DNA of 7,477 nucleotides from Stenotrophomonas sp. Lineage in GTDB: Bacteria; Pseudomonadota; Gammaproteobacteria; Xanthomonadales; Xanthomonadaceae. Location of the stretch: contig DMZT01000313.1 of the NCBI GenBank assembly GCA_003484865.1, positions 1 to 7,477 on the forward strand. The letters are read 5' to 3'. The stretch's first letter is position 1. The number at the start of each line of letters is the position of its first letter. Below, one piece after another: positions 1 through 5,978 of the stretch. The position numbers and the translations under genes are program-made. The notes under the pieces are model-generated. The model saw nothing but the letters and a program-made list of their open reading frames with translations. It made no database searches and was not told the origin of the DNA.

Positions 1-29
1 AACAGCAGCGGACCCAACAGTAGCGGACC
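1..29. repeat. Imperfect tandem direct repeat at left edge
   Basis: Positions 1-14 and 16-29 are the same 14-nt unit (AACAGYAGCGGACC) with one mismatch, a C or T at the sixth base, and one spacer base between them. The second copy forms the left arm of the adjoining GTAG hairpin, so the pair looks like a partial duplication of a REP-type element. The array may continue beyond the window edge. Confidence 0.6.
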
Positions 30-44
30 AACGGTCCGCTCTAC
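22..44 (-). repeat. SMAG/REP-type GTAG palindrome
   Basis: On the minus strand this reads GTAG, then the perfect 8-bp stem AGCGGACC / GGTCCGCT closed by a GTT loop. A GTAG tetranucleotide followed by a short perfect hairpin is the form described for SMAG elements of Stenotrophomonas maltophilia, which are REP sequences associated with RAYT-type transposases. The last three bases of GTAG are the TAG stop codon of the 55-residue gene before it. It sits at the end of the minus-strand operon, so it could act as a 3'-end stabiliser or weak terminator, although no T-run follows. The form is seen directly; the family is assigned from known examples. Confidence 0.7.
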
Positions 45-208
45 TTGCCGCGGCCGAACAGCAGGCCGATGCCCACCGCTACCAGCACGACCGGCCACCA
101 GGTGAGGATCAGCTTCCCCATGTTCATGTTGGTCCAGCCGAGATTGCTGGCCAGCAGGAACAGGCCGACGAGGATCAGGACAATGGCGGCGACAAGGTTG
201 GAGCGCAT
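41..208 (-). CDS. Small two-helix membrane protein (DUF5668 / LiaI-LiaF-like)
   Basis: This 55-residue protein starts MRSNLVAAIVLILVG and ends LFGRGK. It has two hydrophobic segments, about residues 5-22 and 35-51, joined by a short polar turn (SNLGWTNMNMGK). The second helix begins with WWPVVLV and ends in GIGLLFGRGK. A WP followed by an aliphatic helix and glycine is typical of the LiaI/LiaF-like transmembrane domain (DUF5668), so an inner-membrane location is likely; the role is unknown. It starts 15 bp after the stop of the HIT gene on the same strand, so it is probably the third gene of that operon. No clear Shine-Dalgarno is visible. The stop codon is supplied by the GTAG of a SMAG repeat. 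Hydrophobicity pattern, operon position and a clean start-to-stop frame support a real gene; the family call is less sure. Confidence 0.8.
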   Translation of the reverse strand: MRSNLVAAIVLILVGLFLLASNLGWTNMNMGKLILTWWPVVLVAVGIGLLFGRGK

Positions 209-223
209 CAGGGGCAGGGTCCG

Positions 224-646
224 CTAGGGCTGGGGCGAATATCCTAGCCGTTCCTTCCAGAGTGCGACACGCTCGGCCAGCACCTGTGGATCAAAATGGT
301 GTGCCTGCCCCTGGCCCCAGACCGGGCCCGGCCATGCCGGATCGCCGACATGGCGCCCGATCACATGGAAATGCAGCTGGCGCACGATGTTGCCCAGCGA
401 GCCGATGTTGATCTTCTCGACCCCATCGGTGCCCTTGAGCGCCTTGCACGCCCGGTTCAACTCGGTCCGCAGCTTGTCCTGCTGCTCGCCATCCAGGTCG
501 ATCCATTCGGTCACGCCACTCAGGCGTGGCACCAGGATCAGCCAGGGATACCTTTCATCGTTCATCAATCGCACTTGCGATAACGGCCCTTCTGCTACCA
601 GTACGCTGTCGGTGGCCAGGCGTGAATCCAGTTCGAACTCGCTCAT
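224..646 (-). CDS. HIT-family (histidine triad) nucleotide-binding hydrolase/transferase
   Basis: A 140-residue single-domain HIT protein. The core runs from about residue 35 (WLILVPRLSGVTEW) through KINIGSLGN (78-86) to the signature QLHFHVIGR (90-98). HIT proteins normally carry H-x-H-x-H; here the first histidine is Gln90, while His92 (nucleophile position) and His94 (phosphate-binding position) remain. A conserved Asn-Gly pair (Asn80, Gly82) precedes it. Family members hydrolyse or transfer nucleotidyl groups, for example on Ap4A or nucleoside phosphoramidates; the substrate here cannot be read. No signal peptide, so cytosolic. The ATG overlaps the stop of the upstream hydrolase gene (ATGA), with GGAG (655-658) at 8 nt spacing, suggesting coupled translation. 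The family is very sure, the substrate unknown. Confidence 0.93.
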   Translation of the reverse strand: MSEFELDSRLATDSVLVAEGPLSQVRLMNDERYPWLILVPRLSGVTEWIDLDGEQQDKLRTELNRACKALKGTDGVEKINIGSLGNIVRQLHFHVIGRHVGDPAWPGPVWGQGQAHHFDPQVLAERVALWKERLGYSPQP

Positions 647-1320
647 CCAAGATGCTCCGCAAAGAAGTCCAGGGTGCGTTCCAGCGCCAGGTGGGCGCTG
701 TCTGGATCATACGCATGTCCGACGCTGCGGTTGAAGGCGTGATCGGCCGGGTAGACGAAGGTGGCCATCTGCGGCAGCTTCTCGCGGTGGGCTTTGATCG
801 CCTCCGGCGGGATGCTCCTGTCCTGCGCGCCGAAGTGGAACATGACCGGCGCCTTGGGCGTCTCGTCCAGGTATTTCACGTTGCGGGCCCCGTAATAGCT
901 GACCGAGGGCAGGCCGAGGCGCAGCGCGGAGAGCAGGGCGATGCTGCCGCCCCAGCAGTAGCCGACGGTGCCGACCTTGCCGGCCGGAGCCAGCCGCGAG
1001 GCGGCCGCCCGCACGATCTCCAGCGCCTTTTCGACCCCGAGCTCGTCGACCATGGCCAGGCCGGCGGCCACGCCATCGCTGTCGTAAGGCAGCTCCGGCG
1101 GTTCGGTGCTGTCCGGGGCCGACTCGGCCAGATCGAAGAACGACGGGGCCAGTACGGCATAGCCCTTGGCGGCGTAATCGTCGGCCACTGCGCGGATGTG
1201 CGGGTTGGCGCCGAAGATCTCCTGGATCACCACCAGGCCCCCGCGCGGCTTGCCTTCCGGCGTCGCCTGCCAGGCGCGGACCGGTCCGTAATGCGTATCG
1301 AGTGTGATCCACTCACCCAT
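643..1320 (-). CDS. Dienelactone hydrolase family protein (alpha/beta hydrolase)
   Basis: A 225-residue cytosolic alpha/beta hydrolase, close to the usual length for dienelactone hydrolases. The nucleophile elbow is GYCWGG (120-125), with Cys122 as nucleophile rather than serine. Asp167 (in [11 protein letters not shown]) and His194 (in PADHAFNR) complete the triad. Glu34 (in [10 protein letters not shown]) is the residue that in the archetype interacts with the nucleophilic cysteine. The archetype opens dienelactone to maleylacetate in chlorocatechol breakdown, but no ring-cleavage genes lie nearby, so the true ester or lactone substrate is unknown and a housekeeping esterase role is more likely. 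The ATG is preceded by GGGAG (1330-1334) at 9 nt. It is the first gene of a minus-strand set and overlaps the next by 4 bp. Confidence 0.94.
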   Translation of the reverse strand: MGEWITLDTHYGPVRAWQATPEGKPRGGLVVIQEIFGANPHIRAVADDYAAKGYAVLAPSFFDLAESAPDSTEPPELPYDSDGVAAGLAMVDELGVEKALEIVRAAASRLAPAGKVGTVGYCWGGSIALLSALRLGLPSVSYYGARNVKYLDETPKAPVMFHFGAQDRSIPPEAIKAHREKLPQMATFVYPADHAFNRSVGHAYDPDSAHLALERTLDFFAEHLG

Positions 1321-1350
1321 GGTGCGAGACTCCCGTTGGTTCAGGCATTC

Positions 1351-1356
1351 ATTATC
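1351..1356 (-). promoter_or_regulatory. Possible -10 element for the hydrolase operon
   Basis: The minus strand reads GATAAT, five of six matches to the sigma-70 -10 hexamer, 30 bp upstream of the hydrolase start. The best -35-like match is CTGACA (1379-1384), but the 22-bp spacing is too long for a standard promoter. This is a weak candidate from sequence resemblance only. Confidence 0.25.
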
Positions 1357-1392
1357 GGCCCCGCGCCGGTTAGCGCGATGTCAGGGGGCATG

Positions 1393-1421
1393 CCGGATCT
1401 GGCGGGATCAACCCGATCCGG
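1393..1421. other. Bulged inverted repeat in divergent intergenic region
   Basis: CCGGATC (1393-1399) pairs perfectly with GATCCGG (1415-1421), and inside it GGG (1404-1406) pairs with CCC (1412-1414). The result is a 10-bp stem with a 4-nt bulge on one side only and a 5-nt loop. It has no T-run on either strand, so it is not a classical terminator. It lies between the hydrolase operon and rimO and could be an operator or a leader structure for either side. No known riboswitch fits. Confidence 0.5.
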
Positions 1422-1446
1422 TTCAGGGGCGTGGGCTGAACGCCGG

Positions 1447-1452
1447 TATACT
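1447..1452 (+). promoter_or_regulatory. Possible -10 element for rimO
   Basis: TATACT matches five of six bases of the -10 consensus and is the only such site in the 205-bp upstream region. The best -35-like sequence, TTCAGG at 1422-1427, is weak and 19 bp away. If used, transcription would start near 1459 and give a leader of about 67 nt. Confidence 0.35.
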
Positions 1453-1468
1453 TGCCGCCGTTTCCGGC

Positions 1469-1510
1469 CCCAGGTCCCCCACGCCATTCCGGCATGGGCC
1501 CAGGCCCCCA
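1469..1510 (+). repeat. C-rich imperfect direct repeat in rimO leader
   Basis: CCCAGGTCCCCCA (1469-1481) recurs as CCCAGGCCCCCA (1499-1510), differing by one inserted T. Both copies lie between the candidate -10 and the rimO start, where no good Shine-Dalgarno is visible. The function is unknown and chance in a C-rich tract is possible. Confidence 0.4.
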
Positions 1511-1525
1511 GAGTCCTTGCGATCC

Positions 1526-2890
1526 ATGTCCCAGCTGAACCCCAAAGTCGGCTTCGTCAGCCTTGGCTGCCCGAAGGCCCTTGTCGATTCCGAGCGCATC
1601 CTCACCCAGCTGCGGTCCGAGGGCTACGACATCGTTCCCTCCTACGACGCGGCCGACGTGGTGGTGGTCAACACCTGCGGCTTCATCGATTCGGCCGTGA
1701 CCGAGTCGCTGGATGCGATCGGCGAGGCGATGAACGCGAACGGCAAGGTGATCGTCACCGGCTGCCTGGGCAAGCGCCCGGAGCAGATCCGCGAGGCCTA
1801 CCCGAACGTGCTGGCGGTGTCGGGCCCGCAGGACTACATGAGCGTGATGGAGGCCGTGCACGCCGCGCTGCCGCCCAAGCACGATCCCTTCGTGGATCTG
1901 GTGCCTGATTACGGCATCAAGCTGACCCCCCGCCATTACGCGTATCTGAAGATTTCCGAAGGCTGCAACCACAAGTGCAGCTTCTGCATCATCCCCTCGA
2001 TGCGCGGCAAGCTGGTCTCGCGCCCGGTCGATGAGGTGCTGCGCGAAGCAGAGCGGCTGGTGCGGGGGGGCGTCAAGGAACTGCTGGTGGTCTCCCAGGA
2101 CACCTCGGCCTATGGCGTGGATGTGAAGTACGCCGAGCGCATGTGGCGCGACAAGGCCTACCAGACCCGCTTGAAGGCGCTGTGCGAAGGCCTGTCCGAG
2201 CTGGATGCGTGGACCCGCATGCACTACGTGTACCCGTACCCGCACGTGGACGAGATCGTGCCGCTGATGGCCGAAAACCGGATCCTGCCGTACCTGGATA
2301 TTCCGTTCCAGCACGCCAGCCCGCGCATCCTGAAGCTGATGAAGCGCCCGGGGGCGGTCGACAAGACCCTGGAGCGCGTGCAGCGCTGGCGTCAGCTGTG
2401 CCCGGATATCACCGTGCGCTCGACCTTCATCGTCGGCTTCCCGGGCGAGACCGATGCCGAGTTCGAGGAGCTGCTGAGCTTCCTGGACGAGGCGCAGCTG
2501 GACCGCGTGGGCGCGTTCGCCTATTCGCCGGTCACCGGCGCGACCGCCAACGATCTGCCCGGTGCGGTGCCCGAAGAAGTGAAGCAGGAACGCCTGGCAC
2601 GCTTCATGGAGCGCCAGGCGGAGATCTCCGCCGCGCGCCTGGAAGCCAAGATCGGCACCGTGCAGCAGTGCCTGGTCGATGCCATCGAAGACGGCATCGC
2701 GGTGGCCCGTTCCAAGGCCGATGCGCCGGAGATCGACGGTCTGGTGCATATCCAGAACGCGGAAGAAGCCAAGCTGCGCGTGGGTCAGTTCGTCGATGTG
2801 GAGATCACCGAGAGCGACGACCACGATCTGTTCGGTGATGCGATCCTCGCCACCGAAGCGCGCAAGCCCTTCGATCTGCAGGTGCTGTGA
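1526..2890 (+). CDS. rimO: Ribosomal protein S12 methylthiotransferase RimO
   Basis: A 454-residue radical-SAM enzyme that adds a methylthio group to a conserved aspartate (Asp89 in E. coli numbering) of ribosomal protein S12. The N-terminal methylthiotransferase domain carries the three auxiliary-cluster cysteines: Cys15 ([13 protein letters not shown]), Cys51 (NTCGFI) and Cys80 (TGCLGKR). The radical-SAM domain has the CxxxCxxC motif at Cys147, Cys151 and Cys154 ([14 protein letters not shown]). A C-terminal TRAM domain runs from about residue 375 to 445. The [12 protein letters not shown] and [11 protein letters not shown] sequences separate RimO from the tRNA enzyme MiaB. The start is set by homology: the open frame runs further upstream, but those 74 codons look non-coding, and family members begin just before this SLGCPK block. 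The start lacks a good Shine-Dalgarno. The stop overlaps the next gene's GTG by 4 bp. Confidence 0.97.
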   Translation: MSQLNPKVGFVSLGCPKALVDSERILTQLRSEGYDIVPSYDAADVVVVNTCGFIDSAVTESLDAIGEAMNANGKVIVTGCLGKRPEQIREAYPNVLAVSGPQDYMSVMEAVHAALPPKHDPFVDLVPDYGIKLTPRHYAYLKISEGCNHKCSFCIIPSMRGKLVSRPVDEVLREAERLVRGGVKELLVVSQDTSAYGVDVKYAERMWRDKAYQTRLKALCEGLSELDAWTRMHYVYPYPHVDEIVPLMAENRILPYLDIPFQHASPRILKLMKRPGAVDKTLERVQRWRQLCPDITVRSTFIVGFPGETDAEFEELLSFLDEAQLDRVGAFAYSPVTGATANDLPGAVPEEVKQERLARFMERQAEISAARLEAKIGTVQQCLVDAIEDGIAVARSKADAPEIDGLVHIQNAEEAKLRVGQFVDVEITESDDHDLFGDAILATEARKPFDLQVL

Positions 2891-3720
2891 TCGCAGTGGT
2901 GACGGCTGCCGATATCGGTGGTCGTCGCCGTTTCATCGCGCCGCCGCGTGAGGCGGTGGATGCGGCCTGCTTCGCGCAGCCGATCTACGCCGGGCTGAGC
3001 GACATGCAGGACCTGATGGTGGCGCCGAGCTGGCCCACCATCGCAGCGCTCGATGCACGCCTCGCGTTGCCAGACAAGCATCTTGCCGAGCAGGACGAGG
3101 CATTGCTGGCCGACGGCCTGCACTATGAAACGCGCATCGCCGGGCGCGGCCAGATCGCCACGCGTGCAGACAACTGGCATGACCTGTTCAATGCCCTGGT
3201 CTGGGCGCGTTACCCCACCATCAAGCGCGCGCTCAACCGGCAGCAATGCCGGCACATCGCGGCGATGGCGCCAGGGCAGCGCAACCGTGCGCAGGCCGCG
3301 TTGACCCAATTCGACGAGAGCGGCGTGATCGTGCGTGTGCGCGAACCGGCGCTGCTGCGCGCGTGGGACCAGCATGATTGGCAGGCGCTGCTCTGGGATG
3401 GGGCAGGGCAGTGGCGACGGGGCGACATTGCCGTCGCGGCGGTGATCGGGCATGCGCTGCTGGAGCAGGCCTTGGTGCCGGAGCGCCTGCTGGTCGGCAA
3501 GTGCGTGGTGGTACCGAGTGATGATGATGCCACTGCGGTCGCGGCAGTGGCGCAGGCCATCACGGACGGCGCGCTGCTCAATGACCCCCTGGAGTTGCGG
3601 CCATTGCCGTTGGCGGGGATTCCCGGGTGGCACGCGCGGCAGGAGGCGGCCTTCTATGCGCGGGCCGACTACTTCCGACCGCTGCGCCCGGGGCGCGTGT
3701 ATCCCGCAGCGCTGGGGTGA
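2887..3720 (+). CDS. DUF3025 domain protein, translationally coupled to rimO
   Basis: A 277-residue protein of the uncharacterised DUF3025 family; the length suits the family. Conserved-looking blocks in order are [12 protein letters not shown] (95-106), [12 protein letters not shown] (109-120), LTQFDESGV (139-147), [11 protein letters not shown] (188-198), [11 protein letters not shown] (239-249) and [10 protein letters not shown] (261-270). No signal peptide or membrane segment is seen, so it is probably cytosolic. The start is GTG and overlaps the rimO stop (GTGA), with AGG at 2880-2882 four bases before. Other GTGs follow at 2896 and 2899, so the exact start may differ by a few residues. 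Its biochemical role is unknown. Histidines and aspartates recur in the conserved blocks (WHD, GHALLE, PGWH), which could be an active site, but this is a guess. Tight coupling to rimO is the main clue to its role. Confidence 0.88.
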   Translation: MIAVVTAADIGGRRRFIAPPREAVDAACFAQPIYAGLSDMQDLMVAPSWPTIAALDARLALPDKHLAEQDEALLADGLHYETRIAGRGQIATRADNWHDLFNALVWARYPTIKRALNRQQCRHIAAMAPGQRNRAQAALTQFDESGVIVRVREPALLRAWDQHDWQALLWDGAGQWRRGDIAVAAVIGHALLEQALVPERLLVGKCVVVPSDDDATAVAAVAQAITDGALLNDPLELRPLPLAGIPGWHARQEAAFYARADYFRPLRPGRVYPAALG

Positions 3721-3761
3721 TCCGGCAGTGGCGCCATCCCCGCGGGTTGCCGGCGTCACGT

Positions 3762-3784
3762 GTAGATCCACGCCATGCGTGGAT
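3762..3784 (+). repeat. SMAG/REP-type GTAG palindrome between convergent genes
   Basis: GTAG (3762-3765) is followed by the perfect 8-bp stem ATCCACGC / GCGTGGAT around a CAT loop. This matches the SMAG form of Stenotrophomonas maltophilia. It lies between the stops of the DUF3025 gene (3720) and greB (3793), a typical REP location, and could protect transcript ends or end transcription from both sides. Nearby, CCGGCA (3722-3727) and TGCCGG (3748-3753) form a further weak inverted repeat enclosing the palindrome CCCGCGGG. Confidence 0.8.
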
Positions 3785-3792
3785 GCACCCTG

Positions 3793-4296
3793 TCAGCCGG
3801 GGTACGCCACGGACAGAATCGCGAACCCATGGCGGCCGCTGGGCAGCTCCACCTCGAACTCATCGTCCACGCGTTTTTTCAGCAGCGCGCGCGCCAACGG
3901 CGAATCGATGCTGATCCAGCCCGCACCGGCGTCGGTCTCGTCCGGGCCGACGATGCGATACACGTGGATGTCGCCCGAGTCGACGTTCTCCAGCTCGATC
4001 GTCGCGCCGAAGAACACCGCGTTCGGATCGGTCGGCGCGGTATCGACAATGCGCAGCGCCTCCAGTCGCTTGGTCAGGTAGCGTACGCGCCGATCGATCT
4101 CACCGAGCTGCTTCTTGCGGTAGGTGTACTCGGCATTCTCGGAGCGGTCGCCTTCCGCAGCAGCGGCGGCCAGTGCCTTCACCACTTCCGGGCGCTTGTG
4201 CCGCCACAGCTCATCCAGTTCGGTCTTCAACCGCTGGTGGCCCTGTGCGGTGATCAGGGCCGTGCTTTTTTCCGCGGGGGGACGCCAACGCGACAT
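3793..4296 (-). CDS. greB: Transcription elongation factor GreB
   Basis: A 167-residue Gre factor, slightly longer than the 158 residues of E. coli GreB. GreB enters the secondary channel of RNA polymerase and stimulates cleavage of backtracked RNA. The N-terminal coiled coil (about 12-85) contains [17 protein letters not shown] and the tip motif GDRSENAEY, with acidic Asp50 and Glu53 placed to hold the catalytic magnesium. [14 protein letters not shown] (68-81) and KRPEVV mark it as GreB rather than GreA. The C-terminal FKBP-like domain (about 90-165) has the conserved [14 protein letters not shown] (128-141). The first eight or so residues extend beyond typical homologues. No strong Shine-Dalgarno is visible. 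An intrinsic terminator ends 20 nt before the start, so the gene must have its own promoter or depend on readthrough. Confidence 0.96.
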   Translation of the reverse strand: MSRWRPPAEKSTALITAQGHQRLKTELDELWRHKRPEVVKALAAAAAEGDRSENAEYTYRKKQLGEIDRRVRYLTKRLEALRIVDTAPTDPNAVFFGATIELENVDSGDIHVYRIVGPDETDAGAGWISIDSPLARALLKKRVDDEFEVELPSGRHGFAILSVAYPG

Positions 4297-4316
4297 CAGG
4301 TCTGCTTGTGCTCGTC

Positions 4317-4345
4317 AAAAGGTGCCGCGCCACAGGGCGCGACAC
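4317..4345 (-). terminator. Intrinsic terminator after yjgR, just before greB
   Basis: On the minus strand the stem GTG-t-CGCGCC / GGCGCG-g-CAC (nine pairs with one mismatch) closes on a CTGT loop and is followed by CTTTT. It begins 6 nt after the yjgR stop. The run of four T residues is short but the stem is very GC-rich. The T-run ends 20 nt before the greB ATG, so it could also lie within a greB leader and act as an attenuator. Confidence 0.65.
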
Positions 4346-4351
4346 GAAGTA

Positions 4352-5857
4352 TCAGCGCTTTCCGCCGAAAATACCGCCCAGCAGGCCACGCACGATCTGG
4401 TTGCCCAGCTTGGTGCCGACGGTACGGGTGGTCTGCTTGGCCATGGTTTCGATCATGCCCTGGCGGCGCTTGGTGCCGAAGATCGCGTCCTTGATGCTCT
4501 GGCCAAAGCCGCCCTCCTGCGCTTCATCCTGCTGGCGGGTGCGGGCTTTGGGCGCATCGGCCTGCTCGACCGCCTTCTGCGCGCGCTGCGCCAGCCGTTC
4601 CGCCGCCGATTCGCGATTGATCGCGGTGTCGTAGCGGGTGCCGACCGGGCTGCCGGCGCGCACCTGCGCACGTTCGGCCTCGGTGATCGCGCCCATCCGG
4701 CAACGCGGTGGCGCGATCTGGGTCTGCTGCACAGGCGAGGGGATACCCTTGTCCTGCAGCGTGGACACCAGCGCTTCACCGGTACCCAGCTTGGCCAGCG
4801 TGGCGGCCACATCCAGCTTCGGGTTGGGCACGAAGGTTTCGGCGGCGACCTTCACTGCTTTCTGGTCGCGCGGCGTGAACGCACGCAGCGCATGCTGCAC
4901 GCGGTTGCCGAGCTGGCCGAGAATGTTGGCCGGCACGTCATCCGGGAACTGTGAGCAGAAGTAGACGCCCACGCCCTTGGAGCGGATCAGCCGGACCACC
5001 TGCTCGATGCGCTGCACCAGCGCCGGCGGTGCGTCATCGAACAGCAGGTGCGCCTCATCGAAGATGAAGACCAGCTTCGGCTTCTCCAGATCGCCCACTT
5101 CCGGCAGCGTTTCGAACAGCTCCGAGAGCAGCCACAGCAGGAAGGTGGAATACAGCCGCGGCTTGAGCACAAGCTGGTCGGCGGCGAGGATGCCGATCAC
5201 GCCGCGGCCATCGTGGTTGACGCGCATCAGGTCGGCCAGCTCCAGTGCAGGCTCGCCGAAGAACGCTTCGCCACCGTCCTGTGACAGGCGCAGCAGCGAG
5301 CGCTGGATCGCCGCCACCGTCTGCGCACTGACCAGGCCGTATTCGGTGGAGATGTCCTTGCGCTCCTCGGCGACCAGGCCGAGCAGGGCGCGCAGATCGT
5401 CCAGGTCGAGCAGCAGCAGGCCGCGGTCGTCGGCGAGCTTGAACACGATGTCCAGCACGCCGGCCTGGGTGTCGTTGAGTTCCAGGATGCGCGCGAGCAG
5501 GGTCGGGCCCATCTCGCTCACTGTGGTGCGCACGGGGTGGCCGAGCTTGCCGTACAGGTCCCAGAAGATGGTCGGGCTGGCGGCGGGCGCGTAATCGGCC
5601 ACGCCGAGATCGGTCGCGCGCTGCAGCAGCGCCTCGGTCCCGGCACCGGGCACGGCCAAGCCCGACACGTCACCCTTCACATCAGCCAGGAACACCGGTA
5701 CGCCGATCCGCGAGAAGCCCTCGGCCAGCGTCATCAGGGTGACGGTCTTGCCGGTGCCGGTCGCGCCGGCCACCAGGCCGTGGCGGTTGCCCAGCCGCGG
5801 CAACAGGGTCACGGGGATATCGTCGGTGATGCCTTTGCCGAGCAGAATCGGATCCAT
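4352..5857 (-). CDS. yjgR: HerA-like P-loop ATPase, DUF853/YjgR family
   Basis: A 501-residue ATPase, matching the 500 residues of E. coli YjgR. Walker A is GATGTGKT (31-38), followed by FLADVKGDVSGLA (56-68), a family block. Walker B is LVFIFDEAH (262-270), with Asp267 and Glu268. The segment GVGVYFCSQFPDDVP (295-309) is the expected sensor region near the arginine-finger side. The family is grouped with HerA/FtsK-type ATPases, which work as ring motors on DNA, but the YjgR role is not established. The C-terminal third (about 385-501) is Ala/Arg/Gln-rich, possibly coiled, and ends in GLLGGIFGGKR. I chose the ATG at 5857; a TTG two codons upstream is possible but has GCGAG abutting it, while the ATG has GAG at 6 nt. 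Its 3' end carries a terminator before greB. The gene faces away from the transglycosylase. Confidence 0.92.
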   Translation of the reverse strand: MDPILLGKGITDDIPVTLLPRLGNRHGLVAGATGTGKTVTLMTLAEGFSRIGVPVFLADVKGDVSGLAVPGAGTEALLQRATDLGVADYAPAASPTIFWDLYGKLGHPVRTTVSEMGPTLLARILELNDTQAGVLDIVFKLADDRGLLLLDLDDLRALLGLVAEERKDISTEYGLVSAQTVAAIQRSLLRLSQDGGEAFFGEPALELADLMRVNHDGRGVIGILAADQLVLKPRLYSTFLLWLLSELFETLPEVGDLEKPKLVFIFDEAHLLFDDAPPALVQRIEQVVRLIRSKGVGVYFCSQFPDDVPANILGQLGNRVQHALRAFTPRDQKAVKVAAETFVPNPKLDVAATLAKLGTGEALVSTLQDKGIPSPVQQTQIAPPRCRMGAITEAERAQVRAGSPVGTRYDTAINRESAAERLAQRAQKAVEQADAPKARTRQQDEAQEGGFGQSIKDAIFGTKRRQGMIETMAKQTTRTVGTKLGNQIVRGLLGGIFGGKR

Positions 5858-5884
5858 GGTCAACTCGCAGTGTGAATAGGCGGG

Positions 5885-5890
5885 ATTCTA
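5885..5890 (-). promoter_or_regulatory. Possible -10 element for yjgR
   Basis: The minus strand reads TAGAAT, five of six matches to the -10 consensus, 27 bp upstream of the ATG at 5857. No recognisable -35 sits 16-18 bp further upstream in this GC-rich stretch. Position and AT-richness make it the best candidate in the gap. Confidence 0.35.
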
Positions 5891-5920
5891 AACGTCGGCG
5901 TTGGCCGGCCGGCAGACGGG

Positions 5921-5950
5921 TTGCCCGGATGCAAGCGGCGCGGCTACTCT
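5921..5950 (+). promoter_or_regulatory. Possible promoter for the transglycosylase gene
   Basis: TTGCCC (5921-5926) and TACTCT (5945-5950) are spaced by 18 bp and lie 28 bp before the ATG at 5979. The -10 match is poor (three of six). The rest of the 121-bp divergent gap holds only a GC palindrome (GCCGGCCGGC, 5904-5913) with no clear operator. Confidence 0.3.
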
Positions 5951-5978
5951 GCCCCATCGTTCGCACACAGTGCCAAAA

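Noticed and set aside
1391..1450. Possible thiamine pyrophosphate riboswitch in the divergent region
   Set aside because: Fragments such as GATCCGGTTC recall the motif, but the conserved CTGAGA and the paired downstream arm are missing on both strands, and no thiamine gene follows.
1304..1525. 74-codon N-terminal extension of rimO
   Set aside because: The extension is Pro/Arg-rich, contains the intergenic hairpin and candidate promoter, and known RimO proteins start just before the SLGCPK block.
526..1908. Long plus-strand open frame of 460 codons opposite the hydrolase gene
   Set aside because: It is antisense to a clearly homologous hydrolase and HIT gene and out of frame with rimO. Its Arg/Gly/Ala-rich translation is typical of GC-rich shadow frames.
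1370..2824. 484-codon minus-strand frame opposite rimO
   Set aside because: The His/Arg/Gln-rich translation has no domain logic and lies wholly antisense to rimO.
2785..3771. 328-codon minus-strand frame opposite DUF3025
   Set aside because: Arg/His-rich shadow frame; the plus-strand protein has recognisable family blocks.
5904..5913. GCCGGCCGGC palindrome as an operator
   Set aside because: Short pure-GC palindromes are expected by chance in this composition and there is no supporting second site.
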